From Eonycteris spelaea (taxonomy: Eukaryota > Chordata > Mammalia > Chiroptera > Pteropodidae), in assembly GCA_003508835.1 (NCBI GenBank), contig PUFA01000027.1:2480001-2544000 (forward strand): 64,000 nt of DNA, written 5' to 3'. A program made the translations under genes and the position numbers. Below, one piece after another: positions 14,601-26,600 of the stretch; position 1 is the first letter of the stretch, and each line of letters starts with the position of its first letter. The notes under the pieces are model-generated. The model saw only the letters and a program-made list of their open reading frames with translations, made no database searches and was not told where the DNA came from.

Positions 14601-17600
14601 CTCAGGAAAAATAAGGTGACGTCTGACTCAGTCATTCCTTCTCACCTTTGAGGCTAAAGGGTTGTAAGCAAAGGCATTAAGCAGGGACAAGAAGGTTTGA
14701 CTAAATTTCATCACAGTAGAGAGTATCACCACCTTGTATAAATTCCAGATGAAAATCATGGGTGGTACGGGTTGGCTGTCATCAGCATGCTGCCTCACCG
14801 TAGCTAATGCCAACTTTTGAATCAGTAGCCAGCCGAGCTTCTAGCTTGGCTGCCTAGCCAGCTCTATATTTTTAAAACATTAACTCTGGAGTTTCTCTGC
14901 TTCAGTCATCACAGGATTCCATGTGTACCAACACTACAAAATACTTTTGAATTAGAATCATAAGCGTCGAATTATTTCTAATTGCAGTAGAACTTTTACA
15001 GGACTGAAAGGAATTTATGTAATTGAAACAGTAGAACAGAGAAGAAGAGGGACTTTTTCTGTTTCTCAAAATAATAATGATAATAATAATAATAATAATT
15101 TGTGAGCTCTCACAGTGATTCCAGAAAGAACAGTTACTACCAAGTAGTTGCTTAATGCAATTGAATTGGTTTCACAAGTGCCCTGATGCCAGGCAGGTGA
15201 TAGACAGGATTAACTGCAAGGTCCTATTGCAGTTGTGAAGAACTGGGAATAAATTCATCACCCCTCTGAGACTTTCTCAGAAAAGGGAAGGAAGATTCAG
15301 TAATGAGTTGGTAATCTTATCTGCTAGCCCTTTCTTCCAGTTCCTATAAGATTATAAAATCTAAGGTGTCATTTATTCAGTTATAACCTGAAGCTATAGG
15401 ATGTTAAAGAGGCAAGAGGTTTGCTAAGTTTGGTCTTGGTTTTAGTTTTGTCCATCCCAAAGAGTAAAGAATTTATTGTGTTCCTTGTGGAGACATAATG
15501 ATTCAAATACATCATCAGCATGAAACAAATAGATGAGGTTAAAATAATAATAATAAATAAACCCTACAAAAAATATAGTTTCGTTCTGTCCTTTTCAAAT
15601 ATGTGTTCAGTGAACATTCAGATTTAAACAGGTAACACAGCAGATAAGAAAAGTAGGAAACTTAGTTGTCAGAGCTTGTTCATCCCTTAAAGTACACACC
15701 AAAGAGTAAAATAAAATCCAATCCTAAATTCTAGTTCAGAAGCCACTGATGTCGATGGATTGTCTGCCTTATATCTCTATGGGAGAAGCTCTCAGTTTAG
15801 TCGCTAAGGGGAAGGCTCCTGTGAGCAGATCTGTGTCTCTTAGAACAAGGCTAGGTGATGGCTGTGGGGAAATGGCGGGGAAGGGAGATGGCACTCTTCT
15901 GGGGAAGCAAATCTGCATTCACCTTAGAAGTGTGAACAGTAGAAAAAGCACTGTCCTGGAATCCAAGTATTCATCCTGACTTTGCCATAGGTAAATCTCT
16001 GAATTTCTTGGGCCTTGGTTTCCTACAAAAAGTAAGTGAGGCCAACTAAAGCTGCCTGGTCTCTAACTCCCCACCCATCTCTATCTGCACTATCCGATAT
16101 GGTAGGCTCTGGTCAGATGTGGCCACTGAGCACTTGAAATGTGACTAGTCTGTATTGAGATGCATTGTCGGAGAAAATGCATGCTGGACTGGACATCTTC
16201 AACTATACCTTCTTCATAGGAAGTATAACAGAGGCCTTCAGTAGAAGCCAAGAGCATAACGCCAAAGTGGTTAAGAGCCTGGATTCAAATCCCAGCACTT
16301 ATCATCTAAAGCAAGTTACTTAACCTCTTTGTGCCTCAGTTTCCTCATCTGTAAAACAGAAACATTTACATGCTTCACATGCCTCTTCAGATCATTGGGA
16401 GGATTAAGAGAATCACATGTAAGCATATTCTAAGTTCTTAATAAATATAAACGGCTATCATAATTATCTAAATTCTGATCACAAGAATATAAAACAAAGT
16501 ATTCTCTGGATCTCTTCTGCTGGCAGTCTTGTTCATCCAAGGGTGACTTTGGTTAATATCTTGAAGATTGACTGGGCTATGTGGATTATAGTTTAGAGAC
16601 TCTTCATAGATGTCATTTCAAAGAAGCTTTGGATTAATCTGGCTTTACAGTAAGTTTGAGATCATACCCCATGACAAGTACCTGGAGGGCAGCTCTGCCT
16701 GTTAGTGAGCAGGGGCAGAACCTCCGCCCCTGAGCTGGAGTGGAAACACACCCTTCAGAAGAGTTGAGAAGCGGGCTGAGCACATGTGCAGAGAGAGAAA
16801 CTACCTCACCTCTGCCTAAACCCGGCCCACAGAAGCACCCACAGGGGAGCCAGAATTGTCTTTTAAAATTAAAACAAAACAAAACAAAACAAAAAACATG
16901 AAACAAAAATGCATTTGTAAATGACCAGCTGAGAATGGCATTAGAGAAAAGCAGAGTAATTTGAACCTAGAAAGTTTTAAGGCACACATTACTGAGCCAC
17001 TTGGTGGCCATGAATATGATGACAAAACTCAGTAAAGCACCTATGGATGCTTAACTTTTGCACTAGAACTTCTATGGGTTCTCTCCTTCACTAGATATTT
17101 TTAATGTCCAAATGTAGCTTTGTTCTTAAGAAGAGGATTATTTGAGTTATAAATTAAGAGGAATTTTTAGTCTCCAGTTTGAAAACCTAGCTTTTATGTG
17201 TGTGTGTCAGTTCTACTTTAAAATCTTGTCATTTTGTTTATATATCTAGTAAAATTTTGTATAAAATAAAAACAGCCACTTTCAAAGACCTTTGAATGTT
17301 AGTTTAGTCTTGGTAGTACAGACTTGTTTCCTCATAATTGTCCTATTTTTAGCTGCATTTATAAATTTAATCTATTCAGTTTTCATTGTTAAGGTCTGAA
17401 ATGTGACAAACTTAAATTTTTAAGAAGTCAACAATTTTCCATTCTTAAAAAACTCTCAAAAATAAAATAAAGTGATGACTGCAGTGACTCTAAACATCCC
17501 AATATTCCTGTTTTTGTTTTGTTTTGTTTTATTTTGTTTACATCTTAATCAGTTAAATCTGAAGCCATTTAAATATATTAAGATAGAATTAGCGGAAAAG

Positions 17601-20600
17601 TTTCTCAAATTTTTAATAATACACATTTTTTTAAATCCTAAGCAACATGTTATTCTTAAACTTAACATTTTTGTTTTGATAATATGGATTTCAATTTAAA
17701 CCTTCCCTATATGAGGAAGACTCACTAAAAGAACAGTTTCTCTATCTCAGATGAGTGTAGGGGTGGGGAAAATTGTCTTTTTCCCTCCATCCTCCTAGGT
17801 CATCTGGCCAGAGCCCTGTAAATTAGACTGACAGAAGACAGATTAACAAGAGAAAAGCAAACATGTATTCAATATAAATTTTCTGTGATACAGAAAACTT
17901 CTTAAGGAAATGAAGACCCAAAGAAGGGATTAAGCCTGAGCATTTTTATGGTAAGTTTGATGAAGAATGAAAAGTCACAGAAAAATGTGATAGAACAGAA
18001 AGATATGAGATAAGGATAGTGAACTAGGGTAAACTTAGCAAGGCCTGTGTGTTCATTTGTTTAGATTCCTCCTAGGGTCCCCCATCTACAGAAATAAGGG
18101 TGAGCTTTTCCTCCTGGTATAGGGAAGGGCACACGGAGGGACCCTTTCACGTGAGTTTGATGACCTGCATCAGGGTGGATGGAGAAGAGATCCGAGAGCC
18201 CTTTCTGCACCTGCTGTTTCTCACATTCCTTCAGCTTAAAATATTCATTACAGCCAAGGTGCCATATTTTGAGGTAGCGTGTCTTGAACCCTGGCATAAG
18301 TTTGAACACTGTACAGTGACCAGCTCTGAGGGGCTGTTGGTCATTGAGCAGAGAGTTAGGCCATAACTGAGGATCTGGAAGTAGGATACGTCCAGGTGGT
18401 TGCCTCAGCTGCAGATGGACACTTGCTTGTCATAGCTGTTATCTGTTAGGGTCTCCAGGTCCCCTTTAGAAGGGGCTGGCTTTACAACTTCAGTCTCCTT
18501 GGTGGATGTTAGAACCACACAGAATTGCTTCATCTGATGTGGGTAAAGTGATGTCTGCAACCCTTCTGGTTTTTCTGATTTTCTTCAATTAACCTCCTTT
18601 ACTACTTGTTTGAATTCTATATTCTGTTTATGCTTTTTCTGTTCTGGCAGCTCCTGAACTACTAATTCTATTTTGATGACATCCAATTAGATTCTGAATG
18701 CTTCATACATCTTGTACTTGAAGCTAAAACCCACCAACAAAAATCACCATGGAATGTGTTTACCTGAGAAATTTAATTTAGGGGTGCTGTCTCCAGGAGA
18801 AACTGGTTTCAAGATGTACTTAAGTGAGTTAATTGCTCTATAGAGTTAACTATAAACCATTTAAATGCCAGGAAGCAGTCGCTCCCCCTACCTCATCCCC
18901 CACCCCCACCCCCAAATGAGCACTGCCATACCTTATTTTAGAATTACAGAGACTTAGTTCGAAGCCATTCTTTCTCTCAATTCCTAATAATAAAGCAATC
19001 AGAGATGTAGCTGTGACTTGTAATTCTGTTTTTTCCAAAATTGATAATGAGCCATTAATGTACAAGCTAAAAAAAGAAGGTGAAGGAAGTACAGGACACG
19101 TGCCTATTTGACCTCTAGAAATTGTTTTCTACCAATCTTGATTTTTCACAAACATTATTAAGGATCTATATGGAGCTTATGCGCCTTAGCCCATGACCTG
19201 CCATCAGTCAAAAAAAGTTGGGGAGGGAGGAAGGGAAGAAAGGAGAAAGAAAAGGGAGGAAGGAGGGAAGCACATTTAGTAATCTGATAGGTCTGTGATT
19301 TAAAGTAACAGAGAGTTTGCTTTTTAAATGAATATTCTGTACTCTGGGTCCAAGCACATAGAACTATACCACTTGTCAGTTATATGTGGATACTGGTAAA
19401 CACACAAAGATTACAGCAGTTCTTGGAGTTTTAGAGTCAAGGATACACAAAGTGAGGGGAACAGGATATAGCCTCAGCAGGGCACAGCCAGATCTGGGAG
19501 AATTGGAGAATACTTTTCAAAGTACCCCAGGACCTGTTGGTTTGCAGCTGAGAGGATGTGGCTATCTCCTTAGGAATGAGCTTGCATTGCTTTCTGTGGA
19601 CTTTTCCTCCATGCTTTCTATTATTTTCTGTTATCTAAGAAAGCCTCGGGATATCACCTGAGGCTGAGGGTCCACCATTTACTTCATCACACTCATACTT
19701 GGCCTCCCGGCCTGGCCTGTCTTCTGTGCTGGATGTATAAGTCCACCTAGAATTATCAGTCTTGGATATTTTCCTGGCAGTGAGAATTTTATCAAAGAGT
19801 TTAGATGTGGTCTCCAGATTTTGTTTGAAGTATTACTTGGCCAGGTTTTGAACTCTCAAGAGTCCTTTTCAGAAAGTCCTTAAAAGAACAAAAATTAGGC
19901 AACAATATTCTTATTTCCTATTTAAAAAAAAAAAAAAAAAGTGGTGGTGGTGGTTCTAAAAGCATTGTTCCGAAGGCAGTGCACCTGGGAATGAGACTGT
20001 TTAGTCACATGTCATTAATAATGGCCTATTTATGAACTTTAAAACAGTAACCATATATCGAAGCACTGCCATACCGTATTTGAATTGTGGGTGGAACTCA
20101 GAATTTCCCATTTTACTTTAATTGATTTATAACCAAAGGGGAAAATAACATTAGTTTTTTTATCTCAATGAATTGCCCCAATTCTAACAAAGGGAAAGAA
20201 AAAAAAAAAAAAGACTATACAAGAAGAAAATATGTTTATGTTTCTGCAGTTAGAGCTGTATGAGCATTTTTATTGTAACATGGGACCTGAGCTAAAACAC
20301 AGGCCTTAGCAGATAAATTAGATCTGCAGAGATTTCTCTCCCCAGAGATATGTAGTTACATTTTCAAAGAGTGGAGATGGGAGAGGCAGATGAGGCCCAT
20401 CTCCGTGGAGACATTCCCAAGGCTGTGAAGCTAGAGATACTAGTCTTACCTCCCACTAGGACATGCATTGCTTTCCAAAGGCTAAGAACCCAAGATCCCT
20501 CTCAAGTTGAATTTGTAAAGAGATAAGATTCTCTCCCCTGTCAGAGGGAAGAGGGGAACAGCTGTCCTTCTCCTAAATAACCATCCAGATACATATTTTT

Positions 20601-23600
20601 TGGTTTCTGACCTACAGTGTAGAGCAAGTATAAGCTGACAGGTGGTTCTCATTATATCATCCTGGAGAGAGGAAATTAGGGTATGGGGAAGCAGTGCAGT
20701 AATTTTCTGTAAGAAAATAATAACCTATTCTGTTCCAGAAGTCTCATATTTGCATTCAGGATAATGTTAATAAATACAGATATTAAAACTTTTAAGAGTC
20801 AACTCAGATATGTGTTAAAATATATTCCAGGCCAACTCCTTCCTGTCCCTTCCCCAAATTCTAATTCAGTAAGTCTGAGTGTCCAAAAATCTGCATTTGA
20901 ACAGCTGCCCCAAATGATTCTTGTCAGACTTGTTTGGGAAACACTGCACTGGTCCACAACCCAGGAATAAAAAGCATTTCTTACAGAAGACCAACCTGCC
21001 TCATGCTTTCTCATCTTCAGTTATTGTACTTCTCTATTCCATCTTTGGATAGTAAGTAGGTGGATTTGAGAATACAAATTGTTTTTATTTTTTTAGTTTA
21101 AATTTTAGGATGAAATTGAAGGTTGACAACATCTCTGTTTGGTCTTTCTCTACTACCCTTGCAGACTCTCTACCCCGCCCCTCCCCCCCCCTTTTTTTAA
21201 GAAGTGCACCATTAAAAGCATCAGGTCTTTTGGGATCTTTAGTGAGACCAACAGTTGTGCTCATCCAGCTTGTCAGGTGTCAGTATTCTACGAAACATCA
21301 CTGACTTCTCCATTCTCTTTAGTTATCATTCTTACAATCTTACAATCTTACATTCTTACATTCTTACATTTATATACTGCTTTAGAGTTTATATGACGTT
21401 TTTACATTTATGTCCCATTTGATTCTCACAGTAATCTTTGGAAATGAACAGGAATTGTTAAGAGTTACATTATTTAGGTAAATTTATAATATTTCAAAAT
21501 ATTTGAAATAAGATATCAGGAGATCGAAATTTAGTATCTATGTGGGGCATTAGTTGTCTAGCCATGGTGTTGAGGCTCTTTTGATTGAAAGAGAATCTCT
21601 TTGTTGCCATGACATCAAAAGCTAGCACATGGTTGGCATCACATCTTTTGGACATATTGAGAGTGACCTCTTCCAAGATGCACATCTTGCTACTACCCCA
21701 TTCCTGCCACAACTCTTGACAATTATTTTTCTCAGAGCAAAACATAAATATAAATATGCAAGATATTAAGAATACCTGATTTCAAACTTTGTTCTCAAAT
21801 GCTTTTGAATCTTTTAAATGTTAAACAATAAACATAGACCATTATACTTTTACAGTTTTCAAAACACTTTTACATATATTATCTCATTTAATTCTTAACC
21901 ACGTGTGAGATACACAAAATATCCACCCTTTACAGATGAGGAAATAAGGGCTGAGAGAAGGCCCAAGGCCGTGTATTCAGGAGGTGATAGACCCTCGCCC
22001 TCCAGTATTAATAAGAGTATTAGGACTTCAGGTCTGGTGTTTCTCCTGTGAAAAAGCATTAAGATGATCGTGAAAAACCAATGAGGTGTGTATTCTGCTC
22101 AAAATGAGCTCTGAAATTTCCAAACTATTTAAATATATCATTTTCTGAAGTTTAGACTTTTAGGAACACGAGTTCAAGGGAGGCCAGGAAAGAATGCTGG
22201 TTATGAGCTAAATGTCACTAGCAGTGAGGCACTGATATGTGACCCAAAGGGAATACTGTGATGACTAACCTCATAGTAGCTCCTGAAAGACTGTGCATCC
22301 TTCTGATTTTAATTCATCCACGTAGACTTATTAGGCATGTTTCATAAAGATTCACATGGTAATAGCAATATGAAATGTTGATCATTGTTACAGAATCCAT
22401 TTGGATCCAAAAAAGATAACAATGAATGTTCTAGTCAAAAGTGCAAAATTTTTACCCTTAGTTGTATGGAGAACAAATTCTCAAACTGTTGCTTTGAACT
22501 ATATTCGGTGTCCCTTCAGAAGTTCGGTAAGTTTCCCATCTGCCCTTGCTTTGTCTAACACACCCAATTCTTTTTATAAACAGGATCTTCAGAGGCAGGC
22601 TGGAACACTGGAAACCGAAGCCATCCTCTGCAGCTCAGGCCTCCCCTCGCTCACCTTGCATGCCTTTCTCGTGGTTTAATGAAAGCTGGAAAGGATCCTA
22701 TTCCTTCAGAAACCTGCCTTCACCTACAAGTCCCCTCCAGCCTTCTCCTGAAACTCTAATTTCAGATAAAAAAGGGTCCAAGGTAGAAAAAACACATGGA
22801 TTAAAAAAGAAAACAAGAAAACCCCAAATCTCTTCTTTCTCTTCAGTCTTTGGAAAGCATCTCAACTTGTGTGTGTGCACTGGATCTGAGAAACCAGTGT
22901 GATAACACTGCAGTAAACCATGCATGGCGTTTCCTGTGTGGGGAAAAAGAAAGCCTCATTTAACCATCACCGTCTTTAATACTGTTCCATTCTAGATTGT
23001 GTTAATCTTTGATTTGCCTGTCTTTTCACATATTGCTACTTAATCTCAGTTTGACAGTTAAGCCATGCTGGGAAAGATGCATTTGAATCAAGGAACAATA
23101 TGATAGATCTGTTTACCAAGTATTCCACCTTAAATTACATTACAAGACTATTTTTGCTGCGCTTTTCATGATTTACTAGAAAACAAATAAATTTGGGACT
23201 GAATATGTGTTCAGTATATCTAAATGAATCTCTTTAAAACAAACCAATGCTGACATAGCACCTTTATTTATTTATTCTTTTAAATCAAACTTCCATGTCA
23301 AACAACTGCTGTAATTTTATCACAAGAGTTCTTTAGCTTTAGCAGAATTAAGAATTATATGCATGGATGCTACTTGTTTTTAAGTGCACGATGGTTATTT
23401 CCAGCATGACGCTGCAAACCTTATCTAACACTTTATCGAAACACATACAATGGCTAACTTTCACATGTTGTTTGGTCTCCTTTTATATGTGTTCACTTTT
23501 CTTTCTTAAACAGAAACGTGTGATTAATGTTACTTGAATCTAATTATTTTCTTGAAGTCCAGCAGCTCATGGGGTTTTAACAGGGTTTGGGATTGTATTT

Positions 23601-26600
23601 CCACTGACAATATGAAATGGTAACGCATCGTGTTGAATGTCCTCCTGCTTAAATGTTCTACTACCCTAGCTCCGTGTGCTCTGATTTAGTCTCCTATTCT
23701 AAAGAGTTAGCAAACCTGGGAGTTTGTTTGGTACTGAATCTCCAGCCTCTGGCATCATATTTATTCTTGACAACCAACTAAACCCACTGTAAGGAACCTA
23801 ATGGAAAACTAACAGTCCCATTTCTAAGGAAGTAGACTATGAAACAAGATGCTGTTGGTCAAGTGCTTAGAATCCCTGGGAAGCCAGTCGTTCTAGAATT
23901 AGAAAGGAAGTTTTGACAGCAATAGACCACTTTGGCCTTGAAACGTATTCAGTGTTGAATTTAATTTACATCAATGTTTTTTGAATAATTCTACCATTAT
24001 CTTACACTGGAGAGACTCCAGATTTGGTTCAAATGTGTTTTCACAAATACAGTTATGTCGTCATTGTGAATTAATTTGACTTTAATATCCACTGAAGATT
24101 TTAACGAAGTTCTGGGGAAGTTTTATTTATACATTCCTTACCTCCCCCATCCCAAGGGGAATATTTGGGAATGTGTATCTGTGCTGTAGCCCCTTTGGTA
24201 CTTGGCTGATGCCATGTGAGTGTTGTACTTTAGCCTGTAACAACTAGTGTAGTGTCAGAGTATGACCTCCCCCAAAACTCATTATCTTGAAGGTTACATC
24301 CAGGAGAGGATCTGCCATTTCTCACCATACTTATCACAGACAACAGCAAGCGATCCCTCCCAGGAGGTGCTCAAGCCACCTTGCTAATATGGATTGCCAT
24401 CTGTTCCTCATAACTCAGGCCCTCCACACCATCTTCTATTTTCACTTACACTGTTACTCATCACAATTAGGGTCAAAGAACATAGACTCATTAATATTAC
24501 CCTCTGAGCAGTTGCAGAGGATAATGGATATTGTACCCTTGAAGAGAGATTGAAAAAGCATTTCTTCCAAACACCTTCCTTTCATCTGATGGAGAAAGCA
24601 ACCAGAATTCCGTATGAATCTCAAAAGGCACGGTGTTCCCAACCACTGCCTAAATTGAAGGTCATCACCAAACCAAAACTTAATTTTTCCTAAGATTACT
24701 GAAAAATCACCTTTTTAGAACTTGCGAACTCACCTGCCTCAGGTTCATTCATGGTGCTCATTTCACACTGAGCTTCATTTGTTTTTACAGAATTTTACCT
24801 TCAATGATGACTTCAGCCCCAGTAGTACGAGTTCGGCAGACCTGAGTGGCCTAGGAGCAGAACCCAAAGCACCGGGGCTCTCTCAGTCCTTAGCACTGTC
24901 GTCAGATGAGGTATGCTCATGGCACTTAAAACAGAACTGCTTTCTCAGTCATACTCTTTACATATGAGCTATCACCGGGAAAGTTTTTTTAAGGTAGATT
25001 TTGCATGTAGAGCGTCAGGACCACAGTTTCATATTTGATGTGAAATCATCATGATTTCTCTCCTTTTCTGTCTCAACATAAAAACAGAGCATTGTTTCTC
25101 AGCCCCTTTAAGGGGCTTCCTTCAATAGACCTCCCTTACTATATATACTTAACCTTTCTTTCATGTAAATGATATGACTTTCAACAGATGTATAGAGGTG
25201 CGAGGTAGGTGCTGGAGAGCAAAGATAGGAAACAGCTCAGAACTCGCATGGAGTTTACAGATTCTCCATTCCATTTCTCCCACACCTTCCCACCAACACC
25301 CCTGCCCTAAGAGTCTGACATTCCTTCTGAGTTGGGCATGGCCCCTGACTGAGAACCACTGCAGGGGAGAGGAGCCAGGTACAGTCCTGATAGGAAAGGA
25401 TTACTAAGAACCACTCATTTAGAAGCCAGAGTCAAATAGCATTTCTACGAATTCTCAGGAGATAAATGTTCACAAGAGAGGCAAAAGATTGCATTAGTTA
25501 TTAATTTAGTGCCCCCAAGAGATACATAGAGGAAAGAAATATCAGTATTAGGGTAGAGAGGATGGGGAGAGGCATTGTAAGTAAACATGTTTTTGCTCTA
25601 AATATTTATTCTTAGTTATTTATTTCTAACATGATTTTTGTTTTGTAAAACTTTTTTTCTTTTAAACTTTTATGTCCATATTCTTCAGGTTTGGCGTGAT
25701 TTTAATTTTATTAAAACTTTGTACCATATATGTTATGTGTCTTGTTTCTATAACACTTTTCTCTTTGATTCCTTTGTTGCTCCCTCACTCAGAGCCTGGA
25801 TATGATAGATGATGAGGTGAGCTATTATCAGTGGGCTGTGTGTGGTGGCTTGTTTGGTATCACTTGAACCTTTTCTCTATTTGCAGATGATTTAAAAAGC
25901 AAACAATACAGGAGCACCTTCCTCTGTACTGGAGGAGTTCCTCCTGTTAAGTGGTTTTACTCTCTGCCCTTGTCTATGTCTCAGTTTAAAAGATATTCCT
26001 GAGTCAAAGGCATCTCCAGATTCCACCTCCAGAGTCCCGCGATGTATCCCCCATCACCATTACCTGACATAGTCCACTCTGTTTCACCGCTTTCCCTTCA
26101 TCTCAGCTTTCCCATCTCTTCTGTGCTTTCTCTGTGGGTCACTGAGGCAACTTCTGTCTCTCCTCCTAAGACCTATCATTATCTTCATCTCCTCTCTGCT
26201 TAGTGTTTCTAGGAACCAACTGCCCTTTGCACTATCGAAAGCAATATTGTGCACTGGGCAGATCTGTAGACTTTCTGAGTCTCAGTTCTTTCATTTATTA
26301 AAAATAATTGTAGATACTGCCTGCCCTACCTTCCTCATAAATTTGCTTACTGCACAAATAAAATAATGGCGTTGAAATTTCCCTTAAGAATACCAGAGGG
26401 TTTAATGCTCTCCTCCTCTAAGTGAAAGATACTTCAATATTTTTAAATGTAATTTTACATATTTCTAAAGTCTTATCAGAGGATAAGTGCAGAGTGATGC
26501 ATTGCCTACAGAAATTAATGAAACATTTGTTTCCTCCATCTAATCATCTTTCCAACGTGTTTTAAAGTAAAAGCTTACAACATTAGATTGTATTTTTTAG

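Larger units (their letters stand above)
13221..22583 (+). other. PPP1R9A intron (9.4 kb)
   Basis: It contains MIR copies at 13805-14015, 16255-16450 and 21835-22020, a hAT-like relic at 16085-16205, a MER5-like relic at 20810-20960, an ATA-rich run near 15070-15100, a purine tract at 19220-19270 and a short tandem repeat at 21330-21370. The stretch 17800-18600 resembles an old interspersed repeat whose family I cannot name. No other coding exon is convincing. Confidence 0.6.

Noticed and set aside
18061..18366. Overlapping open frames of 82 and 88 codons on opposite strands
   Set aside because: There are no splice sites in suitable phase and no recognisable motif. The stretch resembles an old interspersed repeat.
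21330..21370. Possible CRISPR-like spaced repeat
   Set aside because: It is a short direct tandem repeat without spacers, in a mammalian intron.
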